Shown here: positions 25,802-37,800 of the stretch, in pieces
Position numbering within the stretch: the first letter of the stretch is position 1
How the letters are laid out: each line of letters begins with the position of its first letter
NCBI RefSeq assembly: GCF_963676685.1
Contig: NC_092350.1
Coordinates: forward strand, 42,255,373 to 42,319,372
Length of the DNA stretch: 64,000 nt
Direction: 5' to 3'
From: Mytilus edulis
Lineage: Eukaryota; Mollusca; Bivalvia; Mytilida; Mytilidae
Position numbers and translations under genes: made by a program
The notes under the pieces: model-generated
Database searches by the model: none
What the model saw: only the letters and a program-made list of their open reading frames with translations
What the model was told of the DNA's origin: nothing

Positions 25802-27165
25802 GGCCGTGTTCACATTGACCTAAACTCGGTGTTGTGTAAGTGTAACTCACACGTAAACTAAACAAAATTACGTTCCCATTGATAAAATTCAATGTTTACA
25901 TGTAGTGTAAAACATGTTTTGTCTACATGCAGTCGATACTCAATGTAGGCCTTGTGTAGATTAAGTGTACACAAAACTAGTCATTTGAAACATTAGTTTC
26001 ACCGTGTATATTTAAGGAAGAAACAATTTTTGAATAAAATTGATATTTATAACAATTATTAATAAAGTTCTTTACGGAAATATTTGTCTAAACTTGATAT
26101 ATTTATTTGGTTTTTTTTTTTAAACTTTACGTAGCTTTATTAAGCCCTTATCAAGACTCAAAGCAGCATCATTGCCGAACACATAATTCATTTGAGAATT
26201 AAGGTCTTTCCGAATCGACTTGACTTGCACAGAAATGTTTGACATTGGTCTTTACTCAAACAACGGTTCACTCATAAATGCATTACTTAAAAAGTGTGAG
26301 GTAAATGTATTGTTTGTCTAGTACATGTATCTCGGATCCGTTAAATTACCCTTAAAAAAAACAACATTACTCCCTCCTTTGCCAAATACTCCTTGGAGAA
26401 GAAATACCATTTGAAACAAACAGAACGAATAGGAATATAGTGATCCCTAATATATCATTCCTTCTTCTCCTTCAATCTCTGTACCGTAATCTCTATACCG
26501 ACGTAATGCATTGGCTTTATGAGAATAAAAATATATATTCTTCGCCTGTAAGCACGCTGCTGCAGTCTACGTTTTCTAATGCTTAAACAAGACATCTTTA
26601 TTATTTTTAAACTACTGCAAATCAGCAAAATGGCTTTCATAAAGAAGCAACCACTCAACTTAAAAAAATAAAAAAATGAAAAAAGGGGGGGGGGGGGGGG
26701 GGGGGGGTATTTTGATAATTTATCTGAGCCAGAAATTTTTCCGCGCAAACGTTTTATTCCGGGTTTTTTTCCATGCTGGTAATCAATTTTTTTTTCAACA
26801 TTTAACACTATAATGTATGGGGAAACCCTTGATTTAGAATATTTTTGTATCATCTGCAGGACCTTTTATTTTTATCCAATTGGGGTTCGGAATATTTCCA
26901 TCGATACACCCCCTCCCCCCCTCCCCCGATTTGAAGTCAAATGGTCGTTCCCTTACTGCTAGAAAAGTTGTCCGAAAACTTTGCATTCGGTTCTACGTAA
27001 TGAACATTTAAATGACATAGAGTTTACAAGTGTGAACAAATATTATGTACAGGTAATTAAACAAGGTGTATAGATGTGAACAAATTTAATGTGAAACCAA
27101 TGGCCAGTACGTTAAACTAATTGTAAACAAGTTTACTGTACATGGCGTTTGGTGTGAACACGGCC
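25802..27165. mobile_element. Non-autonomous PIF/Harbinger-type DNA transposon
   Basis: The 13-bp perfect terminal inverted repeat GGCCGTGTTCACA is flanked on both sides by TTA (25799-25801 and 27166-27168), the three-base target duplication typical of PIF/Harbinger. The 1,364 bp has subterminal GTGTGAACAAA-like and GTAAACTAA-like repeats at both ends and no intact transposase. The duplicated target lies in a small palindrome (CTGTCTTAGACAG). Minus-strand frames inside, a 41-codon one at about 26131-26253 and a 132-codon one at 26455-26853, might be decayed coding remnants, but I recognise no domain. Confidence 0.85.
26685..26707 (+). repeat. 23-base G homopolymer
   Basis: An uninterrupted run of 23 G inside the Harbinger-type element. 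About 200 bp downstream is a C-rich stretch (ACCCCCTCCCCCCCTCCCCC, near 26908-26928). Its length is likely to be unreliable in the assembly. Confidence 0.95.
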
Positions 27166-27322
27166 TTAGACAGTACACATAATGGTATATATATCCTAGT
27201 CTGTCTGTCCATATGTCAATACTTCGTACAAAAGCCTAAATGTTAACATAAAAATTATCATTAGGATTGACTGAATGAAAAAGCTTGCTTTCAATTTGAC
27301 AATTTCCAATTTTGTCATTTTA

Positions 27323-27385
27323 GAGTAACAGGACTTTGTTTTCTAAAATGTTGTTGACAAAACAAGCATCTTCTTTGTCCACCAT
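27323..27385 (-). CDS. Candidate N-terminal exon of the TXNDC9-like gene (weak)
   Basis: A 21-codon minus-strand frame begins at ATG 27385-27383 and includes VNNILENKVLLL. This resembles the start of TXNDC9 proteins (human has KVLEHQLLQ). It lies about 1.6 kb upstream of the first confirmed exon, with the Harbinger-type element between. I found no good donor in the phase needed to join to 25713, so roughly 20 residues would still be missing. It may be a chance resemblance. Confidence 0.25.
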
Positions 27386-27407
27386 TGTTGTATGGAAGGC
27401 TGTTAAA

Positions 27408-27466
27408 TAATAGAAAAGAAAGAAAATGGGGTATAAGTTATACCCCATTTTTTTTCTTTTCTATTA
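27408..27466. repeat. 59-bp near-perfect palindrome
   Basis: The 29-base arms, 27408-27436 and 27438-27466, are separated by one base and differ at one position. The tip is ATGGGGTATAA / TTATACCCCAT. Confidence 0.9.
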
Positions 27467-27500
27467 TGGTCTTTATGGAGTTTTTGAGAACAGGGGGATA

Positions 27501-28232
27501 TCTATAATACTAATATTACGAGGTCCAATTTGTCAGCCGTCATCACGTAAACACGACGAATCAAAGAATTCAACTTTATATACAACTAATATGGTACAAA
27601 GGTGTAGATTAAAAATTACACCACTCCAGGCCCTTTTGTTTTCCACGTAATTTATATTGCCAATAATTAGGAAGTTCCGGGTCCAGTCCGATACCGATAC
27701 CAATAGTATAATCACCTGTTACCTATTACCTTATCTGTACGTTCCGCATCTAACAGGCGCACCACCAAACGGTGTTTTCAGGATTTATATGCTATATACA
27801 CAGGTAATCACAGGGTTGACACTACTAAATTGTCAAATTGTTACCTACTGTAGTATTTTAATCCGTAAGACTTTCTAAGATAACAATATGAATACTAAAA
27901 ATCTGGACTAAAAATAAGTTTCAATTTGTTAGCGGGCATGACGTAAAACAGCGAATCAAAGAATTCAACTTTATTTATAACTAATATAGGACAATGCTGT
28001 TGATTAAAAAATACTCCATTCCAGGACCTTTTGTTTTCCAAATAATTAATATTACCAATAATTGATAAGTTCAAGTTCGACGGGTTCAAACAGAAAGATT
28101 TGAAAGCATAGAAAATTGTGTATCTTATAATCGGCATGACTTTACCAGATGACAGCACTAATACTAAGATAAGGCTTGCGCATAGTTATATACTTTAATT
28201 CAGTCACGGACCCGCGATATCACGGGTGTGTT
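27501..28232 (+). mobile_element. Non-autonomous Helitron, copy 2, 3' terminus lost in the assembly gap
   Basis: It starts TCTATAATACTA directly after an A (27500) and follows copy 1 (1094-1779) along its whole length. Both copies share CGAGGTCCAATTT, AGGCGCACCACCAAAC, GTTAGCGGGCATGAC and the 3' hairpin ACCCGCGATATCACGGGT. The sequence stops at GTGTT, where copy 1 continues with CTAG, because the N run begins. It is non-coding; short frames on both strands are shadows. Confidence 0.88.
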
Positions 28233-28332
28233 NNNNNNNNNNNNNNNNNNNNNNNNNNNNNNNNNNNNNNNNNNNNNNNNNNNNNNNNNNNNNNNNNNNN
28301 NNNNNNNNNNNNNNNNNNNNNNNNNNNNNNNN
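28233..28332. other. Assembly gap, 100 N
   Basis: Exactly 100 Ns, a conventional size for a gap of unknown length. It separates the Helitron's last bases from the start of a large inverted repeat. Confidence 0.99.
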
Positions 28333-28514
28333 GCTATAATTATATCGTACCAAGTCAACCTTCTAATATCTACTGTTAAAAGTTAGTGTCCAGTTATTTT
28401 AATATCTTCTGTACCGACGTTGAAGTCAGACTACTGCTATCTATTGTACCAACCCACACTACTAGTATCTTGTGTAGCAAGTCAGGCTATACGTTCTATG
28501 ATATATCTTCAAGG

Positions 28515-28918
28515 CAAGTCAGACTACTTTTAATATCTTCTGTACCAATTAAGTCAGACTACTAATAACTGTTTTACCAAGTCAAACTACTTTTAATATC
28601 TTCTGTACCAATTAAGTCAGACTACTAATAACTGTTTTACCAAGTCAAACTACTTTTAATATCTTCTGTACCAATTAAGTCAGACTACTAATAACTGTTT
28701 TACCAAGTCAAACTACTTTTAATATCTTCTGTACCAATTAAGTCAGACTACTAATAACTGTTTTACCAAGTCAAACTACTTTTAATATCTTCTGTACCAA
28801 TTAAGTCAGACTACTAATAACTGTTTTACCAAGTCAAACTACTTTTAATATCTTCTGTACCAATTAAGTCAGACTACTAATAACTGTTTTACCAAGTCAA
28901 ACTACTAAAATATCTTGT
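28515..28918 (+). repeat. 63-bp tandem array in the left arm
   Basis: Units start TACCAAGTCAAACTACTTTT at 28575, 28638, 28701, 28764 and 28827, with partial units at both ends (the last start is 28890). Copies are essentially identical. The right arm of the inverted repeat has only one corresponding unit. Confidence 0.95.
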
Positions 28919-28920
28919 AC

Positions 28921-29178
28921 CAAACAAATAGATTATGCATGCTATTTAAGATCCAGCATGATCTTATAGATATAGACCGTCACCAATATTTGACCCCGAA
29001 TGATAACCGGACCAGAGGTAAAAACCGCTTCTTCCAAGAAAGAACAAGTACAGACACCTACGGCCAATCTTTCTTCCCTAGGCCAATCAGGGACTGGAAC
29101 AACCTACCAACAACAGTTACAGCGACCAACAGTACACCGTTGAGGGATTCAGAGCTGCCAGGCTGAAGGCATGCTCTG
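28921..29178 (+). pseudogene. C-terminal fragment of a LINE reverse transcriptase protein, frameshifted
   Basis: The frame reads MLFKIQHDLIDI, YLTPNDNRTRG, RFFQERTSTDTYGQSFFPR and IRDWNNLPTTVTA. This pattern is found at the C-terminus of many invertebrate non-LTR retrotransposon proteins. Near 29130-29140 a one-base shift breaks the frame. Past it, another frame continues with VEGFRAARLKACSERK and a stop at about 29188, as expected for the family's end. Only this tail is present, consistent with 5' truncation. It lies within the segment that interrupts the left arm of the inverted repeat. Confidence 0.75.
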
Positions 29179-29249
29179 AAAGGAAGTAGGAAAACCCAGT
29201 TGTAAATAAATGTGTACTATTGTTTTTCTGTTTGTCTTTTTTATTTTTA

Positions 29250-29325
29250 GCCATGGCGTTGTCAGTTTGTTTTAGATTTATGAGTTTGACTGTCCCTTTG
29301 GTATCTTTCGTCCCTCTTTTAATTG
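29250..29325 (+). repeat. Short dispersed repeat (GCCATGGCG...CCTCTTTT)
   Basis: Second copy of the family at 4135-4220, directly downstream of the LINE fragment. It may be part of that element's 3' tail region. Confidence 0.7.
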
Positions 29326-31045
29326 TATATTTTTGCGAACGTTTTAAATGAATTTGTAAATAGCCAAGAGAAAGCTTTCTGTGTTGCCCGACACTGCGTA
29401 AAGTTTTCGCGCGGAACCATGAACATTCAGTATTGAATCCGGTTCCTTACCTGGAAGAAGGAGTCAAACTTCTCATTATGTACCAAGCCCATGCAGTCAG
29501 AATATTATATCTTGTACCAAGTCGGACTACTATAACAGCTTTTGTACCAATTCCGACTATTTTTTAGGGACTTATCATTCTTTATCTGGGAAGGGGGGCT
29601 GGTCAAAATACAGGGGGGATCAGGTTTTTTTCTGTATGTGGAAAAGGGGGGTTCAGAATTTTTTATGTATTCAAAGTAGGGGATCAATATTTTTTATACA
29701 TGGAAATAAGTATTTCACATACTTCAAGAGACAACATGTCAAGAAGAACATTACAACAGTCAAATCGAAATATATTTTTATAGCACCATTCATATACAAT
29801 TAATTATAAATAAAACATCACAAGACTTTAGTGATGTAGGAAGCTGCATATGTGTTTCATAATCCTAATAATTCAGTCGTTATACATGTATTTCACTCAC
29901 TTTGATCACTAAATTAACAAGCATCACTGCCAAGTTTTGTTTTAATCAGCTTAATAGTTTGAGATAAATCAAGAATAAATTAAAACGAAATCTACAGCAA
30001 TTTGTGCAAAATTTTGTCCAAAAATACAAAGCATGCCGAATCATGAAAGAATATAGTGTAGAGCAATAAATTCTCCAATAAATGATTAAATATTCATCTA
30101 ATCTGCATACAAACAGTTGATTATAGTATTATATGTCTCTGGATGAATCTATTATATGTCCCTCTCTTGAATGCTGCTTAAACTTAAGTTTTACGTAAGG
30201 CCTTATTGAAATGTCAATTGAGTCCCTAGACTTTTATATGGATAGTTCATTCATTCATAAATGTGTGATAGTACAATATAACCTCAAAAGTTTTGATTTA
30301 TTAGCCTAAAAAGTACAAATTTTGCGGGAGTAAGAGGTTTAAATGGACCCAAAGGGATCTTGTAATGAAAACAAAAGGATACATTAGTGGTGTTCATCAT
30401 CAGAATCATCTTGTGTATCAATAATCAACTGTTTGTATGCAGATTAGACATGTTGTCTCTTGAAGTATGTGAAATACTTATTTCCATGTATAAAAAATAT
30501 TGATCCCCTACTTTGAATTCATAAAAAATTCTGAACCCCCTTTTTCCACATACAGAAAAAACCTGATCCCCCCTGTATTTTGACCAGCCCCCTTCCCAGA
30601 TAAAGAATGATAAGTCCCTAAAAAATAGTCGGAATTGGAACAAAAGCTGTTATAGTAGTCCGACTTGGTACAAGATATAATATTCTGACTGGGCTTGGTA
30701 CATAATGAGAAGTTTGACTTGGTACCAGATATTTTAGTAGTTTGACTTGGTAAAACAGATATTAGTTAATTGGTACAGAAGATATTAAAAGTAGTCTGAC
30801 TTGCCTTGAAGATATATCATAGAACTTATAGCCTGACTTGCTACAAAAGATACTAGTAGTGTGGGTTGGTACAATAGATAGCAGTAGTCGGACTTCAACG
30901 TCGGTACAGAAGATATTAAAATAACTGGACACTAACTTTTAACAGTAGATATTAGTAGGTTGACTTGGTACGATATAATTATAGCCTGACTCGTCATTAA
31001 AGAAATTCGTCTGTCTGACTTGGTACAAGATATATCTTTTGGTAT

Positions 31046-31814
31046 ATTATTCCGGCCATTATATGTCTCTGATTCATCTTAGTAAATAATGTGTTGTTAC
31101 TGTTTCAAAAAGTTATTTTTTAGAGTTATTTAGGATCAAGTTTTCTTTAATATCACAATATAGGAACTTAAAAAAAAAAACAGAAAAAAACTGCTCAAAG
31201 CACTGGCTTGTTCTAATTACTTATATTCATGGAAGAGGCCTCATGGAAGAGCACTTTTTCTTGAAAGACAATTTTCCCTCAAATATGTTTTTGGACTCAA
31301 TTAATCAACTGAGAATATTTCATTTTCAATATTTTCGTGAAATGACATAATAAGTGTTTTGCATGTTAAAATTTTGGCATGTTGAATAGAGAGGGGATCA
31401 AATTTTTTAAAATGTTTTTACTGGGGGGATCAAATAAAAATAGTGAATTTTTATAGGGGGGGGTCAAGAAATTTTGTATGTTTCAACTGTTTGATTTCAA
31501 AATGACCAGCTTTCTTAACAGCATACAAGTTGTTTTATAAAAGTTTTATTTATTATTAATTATCATATATAATCTATTCTTTACTATTATACACTCTCTG
31601 TTTACAAAGCCTTGCTATAACCTATAGGTATTTGTTATTACCACAAAGCACATGGCTAATTTGCATTTTGAAACTTCCGGTACGCAAATTAATGTGACGT
31701 CAGCGTAATATGGCAGAAGCACGCCACAAATGAAAACTTCCCAGTTTAAAGAAATAATGCGTAGTATCTAAATTTGTAACATAACATATGACATCATTTA
31801 CTTAAACATTAACT
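31046..31814. other. Non-coding DNA upstream of ILRUN
   Basis: It contains more G-rich repeat text at about 31390-31470 (GGGGGGATCAAA, GGGGGGGGTCAAG), related to the inverted-repeat arms. The ILRUN promoter should lie in the last few hundred bases. No TATA box is convincing. Confidence 0.45.
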
Positions 31815-34800
31815 ATGGATGTCGATAATGAACTTGATGGAAATCTTTTAAGACAGTTTAGTTCTTTAGGAACTACTGATAAAGAAGTTTTGATCTCAGA
31901 ATTTCAAAAACTCCTTGGTCCTAACCAACTTTCACCAGAAGGATGTGGATTTTTTCTTGATATGAATAACTGGTACGTTTGATAGCAATAAATACTAGAC
32001 GAAGCTTTCATTTCCGTATCAAATAATAACCTTTCTATCTTCATTATACTGGTTTAGTTTACGCGTTGTAAATAGAAATCAAAATATTGCATCCGTTATC
32101 TGGTTATTCAGATAGTACGATTTATGCCACAATTATGGTACTATTTGGGGACTCAATTGGTCCAAGTGGTCAACTGTTTTGACCTGGGGGATTATTTTCC
32201 AATAATCCTTTGTTTCTTTTTTTATCCCCTCATGGATGGTTCTCTCAATGTCTTGAGTGTGTTGGTTGGCTCCGCCATAATAACAGACTGCCTGATGTCC
32301 TTACAGTTACACCCGCTCTTGGGCTTGGTGTTGCCACTGTTAGGTTTGGGCTTGTCTGTGGTGTTTAAGTTAGTGACACGTCTCCATTAATCATAATAGT
32401 GAGTGTACACAGATTCCACTGAACCTTCGCTCTCATCCAGAGTCAGAGCTACGAATTGCTCTAAAAAGTACATTCATGAGATATGGTAAATTAAGACAAA
32501 AGTCGTAGTTTGACAACATTTAAATTTAACAAGTCGATTAGGAAGATACAAATCAATGTAACGAAAACAAAAAGAAGCATTGACTGGGTCTGTGTTCAAA
32601 GAATCTTCCACTATTCTTGCATCATTTGCCTTGTGCCAGTTGTGAATCCAAACTCGGCCAAAATGTCACAATTAGGATTAGGACACAATGTATAACCTAG
32701 TCCTAGATCACGCAACCATTCACACAATGTGGGAACGGAACTGTACCATTTTCTAAATTTTGGTCATTCGGGAGACTGTCAAGTGGGACTCTGACATTCA
32801 AAAAACAACAAGTTGCTTGATGGAAAGTTTGATGAACTCAAATGTTACTATATAATGTTTCTGCTGCAAGTTTTGGTAATCAAAACATTCTATGTGAGAA
32901 TATCATGAATATGAACCAATCAAATAATAAAAACAGTATATGCATAAAAAACATTTTCCTTAGAATGGCGGAGCTCCGAGTGAATCGATTAAAACTCAAA
33001 CAACAGTGATTATTGTGATTACTCTTATATAAGCTGGAAATGAGGCTATCTACATGTAATTGATTGGTGCTGTAGTGTATCAAGGGTATGAGTTTGAATC
33101 CTGCTATTAAAGGGACAAAAATTTGTCAGCATAACAATCTAAATCTTACAATATATATATGTATAAATAAATTAATAGTACATTTTGTATTACAAATATT
33201 ATTCTTTTGACAGGAATTTGCAAGCTGCTGTATGTGCGTATTATGACTTTGATCAACCAAGTTTAACCAATATAAGACTGCCTGTGATGTGTTTTGTAAA
33301 GGATGTGACTATTGGAGAAGGTGAAGCAGTACCTCCTAGTACAAAGTTCATTAAAACATGGAGAATTAGAAATATTGGTAAGGTCTTTTGATGGCTGAAA
33401 TATAAAAAAGAAGATGTGGTATGATTGCCAATGAGACAACTCTCCACAAGAGACCAAAAAAGACACAGAAATTAACAACTATAGGTCCACTACAGCCTTT
33501 AACAATGAGCAAAGCCCATTTGCATAGTCCATTGTAGTCAGCTTTAAAAGGCCCCGAAATGAAAGTTCCCTAGACATTCCTTTTGAAGATAGATATTTAA
33601 TTTTTATTTGCACACATATAAAAAGTAACATGTATATTTATATGTATAGCAACAGGTTATGTATTAAATGTTGTATAAAAAAAGGAGGAGAAAAAAATGA
33701 AGAGAGCAATACCAATTACACATGACAAATAAAAAAGACAACACCATGTCTGAAATGGAAAAAACAAAAAAAGACCAAACAAAATTCTACAAATTATTAC
33801 ATAGAAAACTAGAGATTAAGCAACATGACCCACTATAAAAACAAAGTATTAAACTCATGGGTTCAGGAATGTCTGCATTTCCTGCTCCTTGAGTGTAAAT
33901 GGCTTTAAACATTTAAATGTGAACATGAAATTTTGTTGAAAGATTACGCAGAGATGCAACTAATCGTCGGACCTGTCGGACCTAAGGGGCAGAATTTATG
34001 CAGGTCCGGCAAAACTCGTAGCTGATGGCCGGCAATATTTAAGTCTGCTTGGGTCCGCCAAAACTGAAATCCCCGTCGGCCCCGGCAGAGTATTTTGTTT
34101 ATAAAATTGCGATCATCTTTAATAAAAGTAAATGTCCTGTTCCCCCGCATTTTCTAACTCCGGGAACCAGTATTTCCGCCCAGTAATAGTCTTTCGTACC
34201 TTGTCCATCTCGCCCCGAACAACTCTCCGTATTTCCGTCATGTTTTTTGTTTTAGAAATTCGCTCTCTAGGAAGGAGGTCTATTAAGCATAGTTGATAAG
34301 TTCAGGAAATATGTCATGGCCGATTATGTAATGTATTATTCAATAAACTACAATTGTTATGAATCACAGGTTATTTTAAAATAATAATAATATCAACAAA
34401 ATCAAAATTAACGTTTGTTCAATAGCATAATTTCTTTTGATTTTTGAGTGAAAATATGGGTCTGTCAGAAATTTGATGGGTCTGGCAAAACTTGGTACCC
34501 TGTAGGCCCCATTGTCTGACAGGAAAAAAAAACTGTTTGCATCTCTGTTACGTCTAATTGGATTGTTACAATATGGTTAGCCTAATGTCTAGCAAAGATT
34601 GTGTTCATTTCCCAAAATCAGAAGAGCGGAAATTGTAATATTTGAATTTTTTTCTTAAGTTCAACAAATTTATGAAACAACCCTGTAACATTTATCTCAA
34701 TATCAGAAGCAGTGGTTGAACTTGTATCAGATTCCAATTAATCTTTAATTTTGAGTTAAAAGAAATTGAAGAAATCGCATCTATTAATTTATTTACAAAT

Positions 34801-37800
34801 TTAAATGGTCAGGTAACCCACATATTATCATTAAAAAAACAGTAATCACACACGAGTTACAATGTACAAAAAATGATGTATGGTTAGGAATTGTTTATAC
34901 ATGTAGCTTCTGATTTAAAAAAAACACCAAACGACTAAAAGCAAATGAAATAGAGGTGAACTAATGCCTGAATTAAATGTATTACATGAATATTATTTAA
35001 AAATGTCAATCACATACAAGTTAGATGTAAGAGTTGTTGATACGATCTATATACATGTAGCTTCTGATTAAAAACAAAATACAACTGAAAGCAAATGAAA
35101 TAGAGATAAATTAAGCCTGTGTTGACTGTATTACATGTATATTAAAGGTGAAGATGCCTGGCCACCAGGTTGTAACTTAAGATACTGCTGTGGTGATAAC
35201 CTCAGTAACACAGATCGTGCCATTGTAAATATGTTAGTACCAGGACAGGAGGCTGATGTTAGTGTTGAAATGGAAAGTCCTGCTGCCACTGGTGTTTTTC
35301 AAAGTCAATGGAGAATGTCTACTCCAACAGGCTTATTTTTTGGTGGTAAGGGTCAACAGTAAACATCAGACTTGATTCTATAGTTACGTACAATGTAATT
35401 GTTTGCAGCTTGCCAAACTGAATATTTTATTCTTATTGATAGGGGTGTCACTTCTTTATCACATTCTGTAAATTCAGAAATTTATGCGAGGTTATTATTA
35501 TTGCGAAAAATGCGACAGAGATGTAAACGCAATAATTTAAACTCACATTTTAAAATATTTTATATTAATTAAATTTTTTTTCAAAATCGTTAAATTAAAA
35601 ATCCCATTTAAGTCTTAAATGACAAAATCGCAATAATAAATGCATGCAATAATTCCTGAATTTACAGTATTTAGTTTTATATATTATGAAATTCCTCAAA
35701 ATTATTTTGTTGTTGAAATATTTACACCGAGTTGATCTGCACAAAAGGTTCTGTTATTTTTTTTACTAAGTAGGGTCTAGTCAGAAAGTGTGGTGATGTC
35801 CAAGGTATTTTTAGACGCCTGTCTTAGACAGCAAATATTATGGTACACTGTTTTCTGTCTGTCAAACACTTTGGACAATAACTCAAAAAACTCTTTCACC
35901 AATATTCATGCAACCAACTTACCTTGGGGAATAGATTAAATCTATTGATTTACATGTAAGATCCACTTAGATTTTTATAAATTTTAGATTGTACAATTCT
36001 AAATTGTGGGATTTTATTCATAAAATAAGTCAGAATTTTGACGTTTCCGGCTATAACTCAAAAATGTTTTGAACAATTTTCATAAAACTTTGGTACATTG
36101 TTTATGTTAACAGAAGTTTCTTGTTGATTTTTTAAAATTCTGATTGACTCTTATATTTTTGAGTATTGCAACTTATTCATAAAAAAAGAGGGCTTTCCAG
36201 TTTTTGGACAATAACTCAAAAACACTTTGAAGTGTGAGTAGTTACCTTGACACTTTTGTAGCTTCTTTAACTATTAAGATGAGCTAAAAGGAGACTAGCG
36301 TATCATGCACTTATAGCGCAGTTCTTCATTTCTATTATACTTTAGAAAGTATGGCAAATGATTTTGATAAAAGTTAATTGCTATGGTCTGACAGTAAAAT
36401 TGAACAGAAATCTTACCTACAATGTACATGTAAACAATAATTTTTGTGATTTCTATTTAACATTGCTAACTTCTACCATTACTTGTACATTTCAGAAGTG
36501 ATATGGGTGATAATAACTGTTGACGAAGGAGGACTTTTAGGTGTAACACAACAATTATCTAGTTTTGGAAAATCAGACTTTGTACATAGTAACATTCCAC
36601 AAAATTTACCAAATCCTTTTGCTTCTCCTATAAAATTAGACCTTACTACATCATCACCATTAATATCACCGAACTCATCTATAATAGCACAGCATGGTAG
36701 TCCATTGACGTCACAGCCTAGTCCTACAGTGCCAACTTCATCACCTGTTCCAGTTAGAGCATTATTTAATGTAAGTATCAGAATTAACATGCTCCCCTAC
36801 TGAGTTCCAAGAAATAATTAGCAAGTTGAGTATTATTATACCCTAACTTAACAAAGTGGCAGTATATACATATACAAATGTATAATGCACCTCCTATAAA
36901 TTATGACATTATGATTGGTTTATAGGTGTCCTATGGATCAATATGGGATTAGTAGAATTTATGTGGGGTTCATGCAAGAAAGTTGATGTAATTTATGAGA
37001 TTTACCTTGAGTTGAATCAGTACAAATAACAAATAAAAAATAAATCCAGTATTATGCAGAATGGTAACAAGTATTGTTTTTAGGATGATATTTATAGATT
37101 ATCTTTGATCATCTCAAAAAGATTGATTTTCTGGCTTGAGCCGGTACGGGGAAAGTGAAAAAAGCAATCGAGTTGAGATGACCAATGGTAATCTGTTTAT
37201 CGCTATTTTACCTATGAAGACGTGTCAATTTCATGTCAATTTCATTGACAAGGGCATGTGCCCCCTCAGTTCCTTGCGATAATTTTCATATCACTTGACT
37301 CCGCTGAGAAAGAAAATTATCTGTCGGCAAGATCAAAGGAAAATTTAGTAAAATAGCAATAAACCAATTTCTACTAGTAATTATTTGGATTCTGATTTGT
37401 GCTGGATTTTGCATAGTATTCCAAGCAGGGTTCTAAGTTGGAATTTTTCAAGGCGAGACTGAGTCCTGGGACTCATCACTTTTTGAAATGGTGAGTCCAA
37501 ATAGATTTTGATCAGTCCAGGATGCATGTAATTTTTTATACGACCGCAAAAATTGAAAAATTTTTGGTCGTATATTGGTATCACGTTGGCGTTGGCGTTG
37601 TCGTCGTCGTCCCAAGACATTTGGTTTTCACACTCTAAAAAAAAAGTAAATAGAAATCTATGAAATTTAAACACAAGGTTTATGACCCCAAAAGGAAGGT
37701 TGGAATTGATTTTGGGTGTTTTGGTCTCAACAGTTTAGGAATAAGGGGCCAAAAAGGGCCCAAATAAGCATTTTTCTTGGTTTCCACACAATAACTTAAG

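Larger units (their letters stand above)
28333..30990. repeat. Large inverted repeat (two arms around a roughly 0.7-kb spacer)
   Basis: Left-arm segments 28333-28560, 28893-28920 and 29462-29740 have reverse complements in the right arm at about 30770-30986, 30719-30748 and 30447-30724. The spacer is about 29741-30446. Differences are few. The left arm is longer because of a 63-bp tandem expansion and an inserted segment at about 28921-29461. The arms consist of CTTGGTAC-rich diverged repeats and G-rich blocks (GGGGGGATCAGG and similar). The right-arm repeats continue beyond 30990 to about 31045. Confidence 0.9.

Noticed and set aside
26131..26253. 41-codon minus-strand frame (MSNISVQVKSIRKDL...) as the missing TXNDC9-like first exon
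   Set aside because: The donor (GTAAAG) leaves one base, whereas the next exon starts in phase 0. It is also inside the Harbinger-type element and does not resemble TXNDC9 N-termini.
26455..26853. 132-codon minus-strand open frame with a proline run
   Set aside because: The prolines come from the 23-G homopolymer, the frame lies inside a DNA transposon, and no domain is recognisable. Its length depends on an unreliable homopolymer count.
36479..36790. 103-codon minus-strand frame
   Set aside because: It is the antisense shadow of ILRUN exon 4, whose plus-strand frame has conserved residues and correct splice sites.
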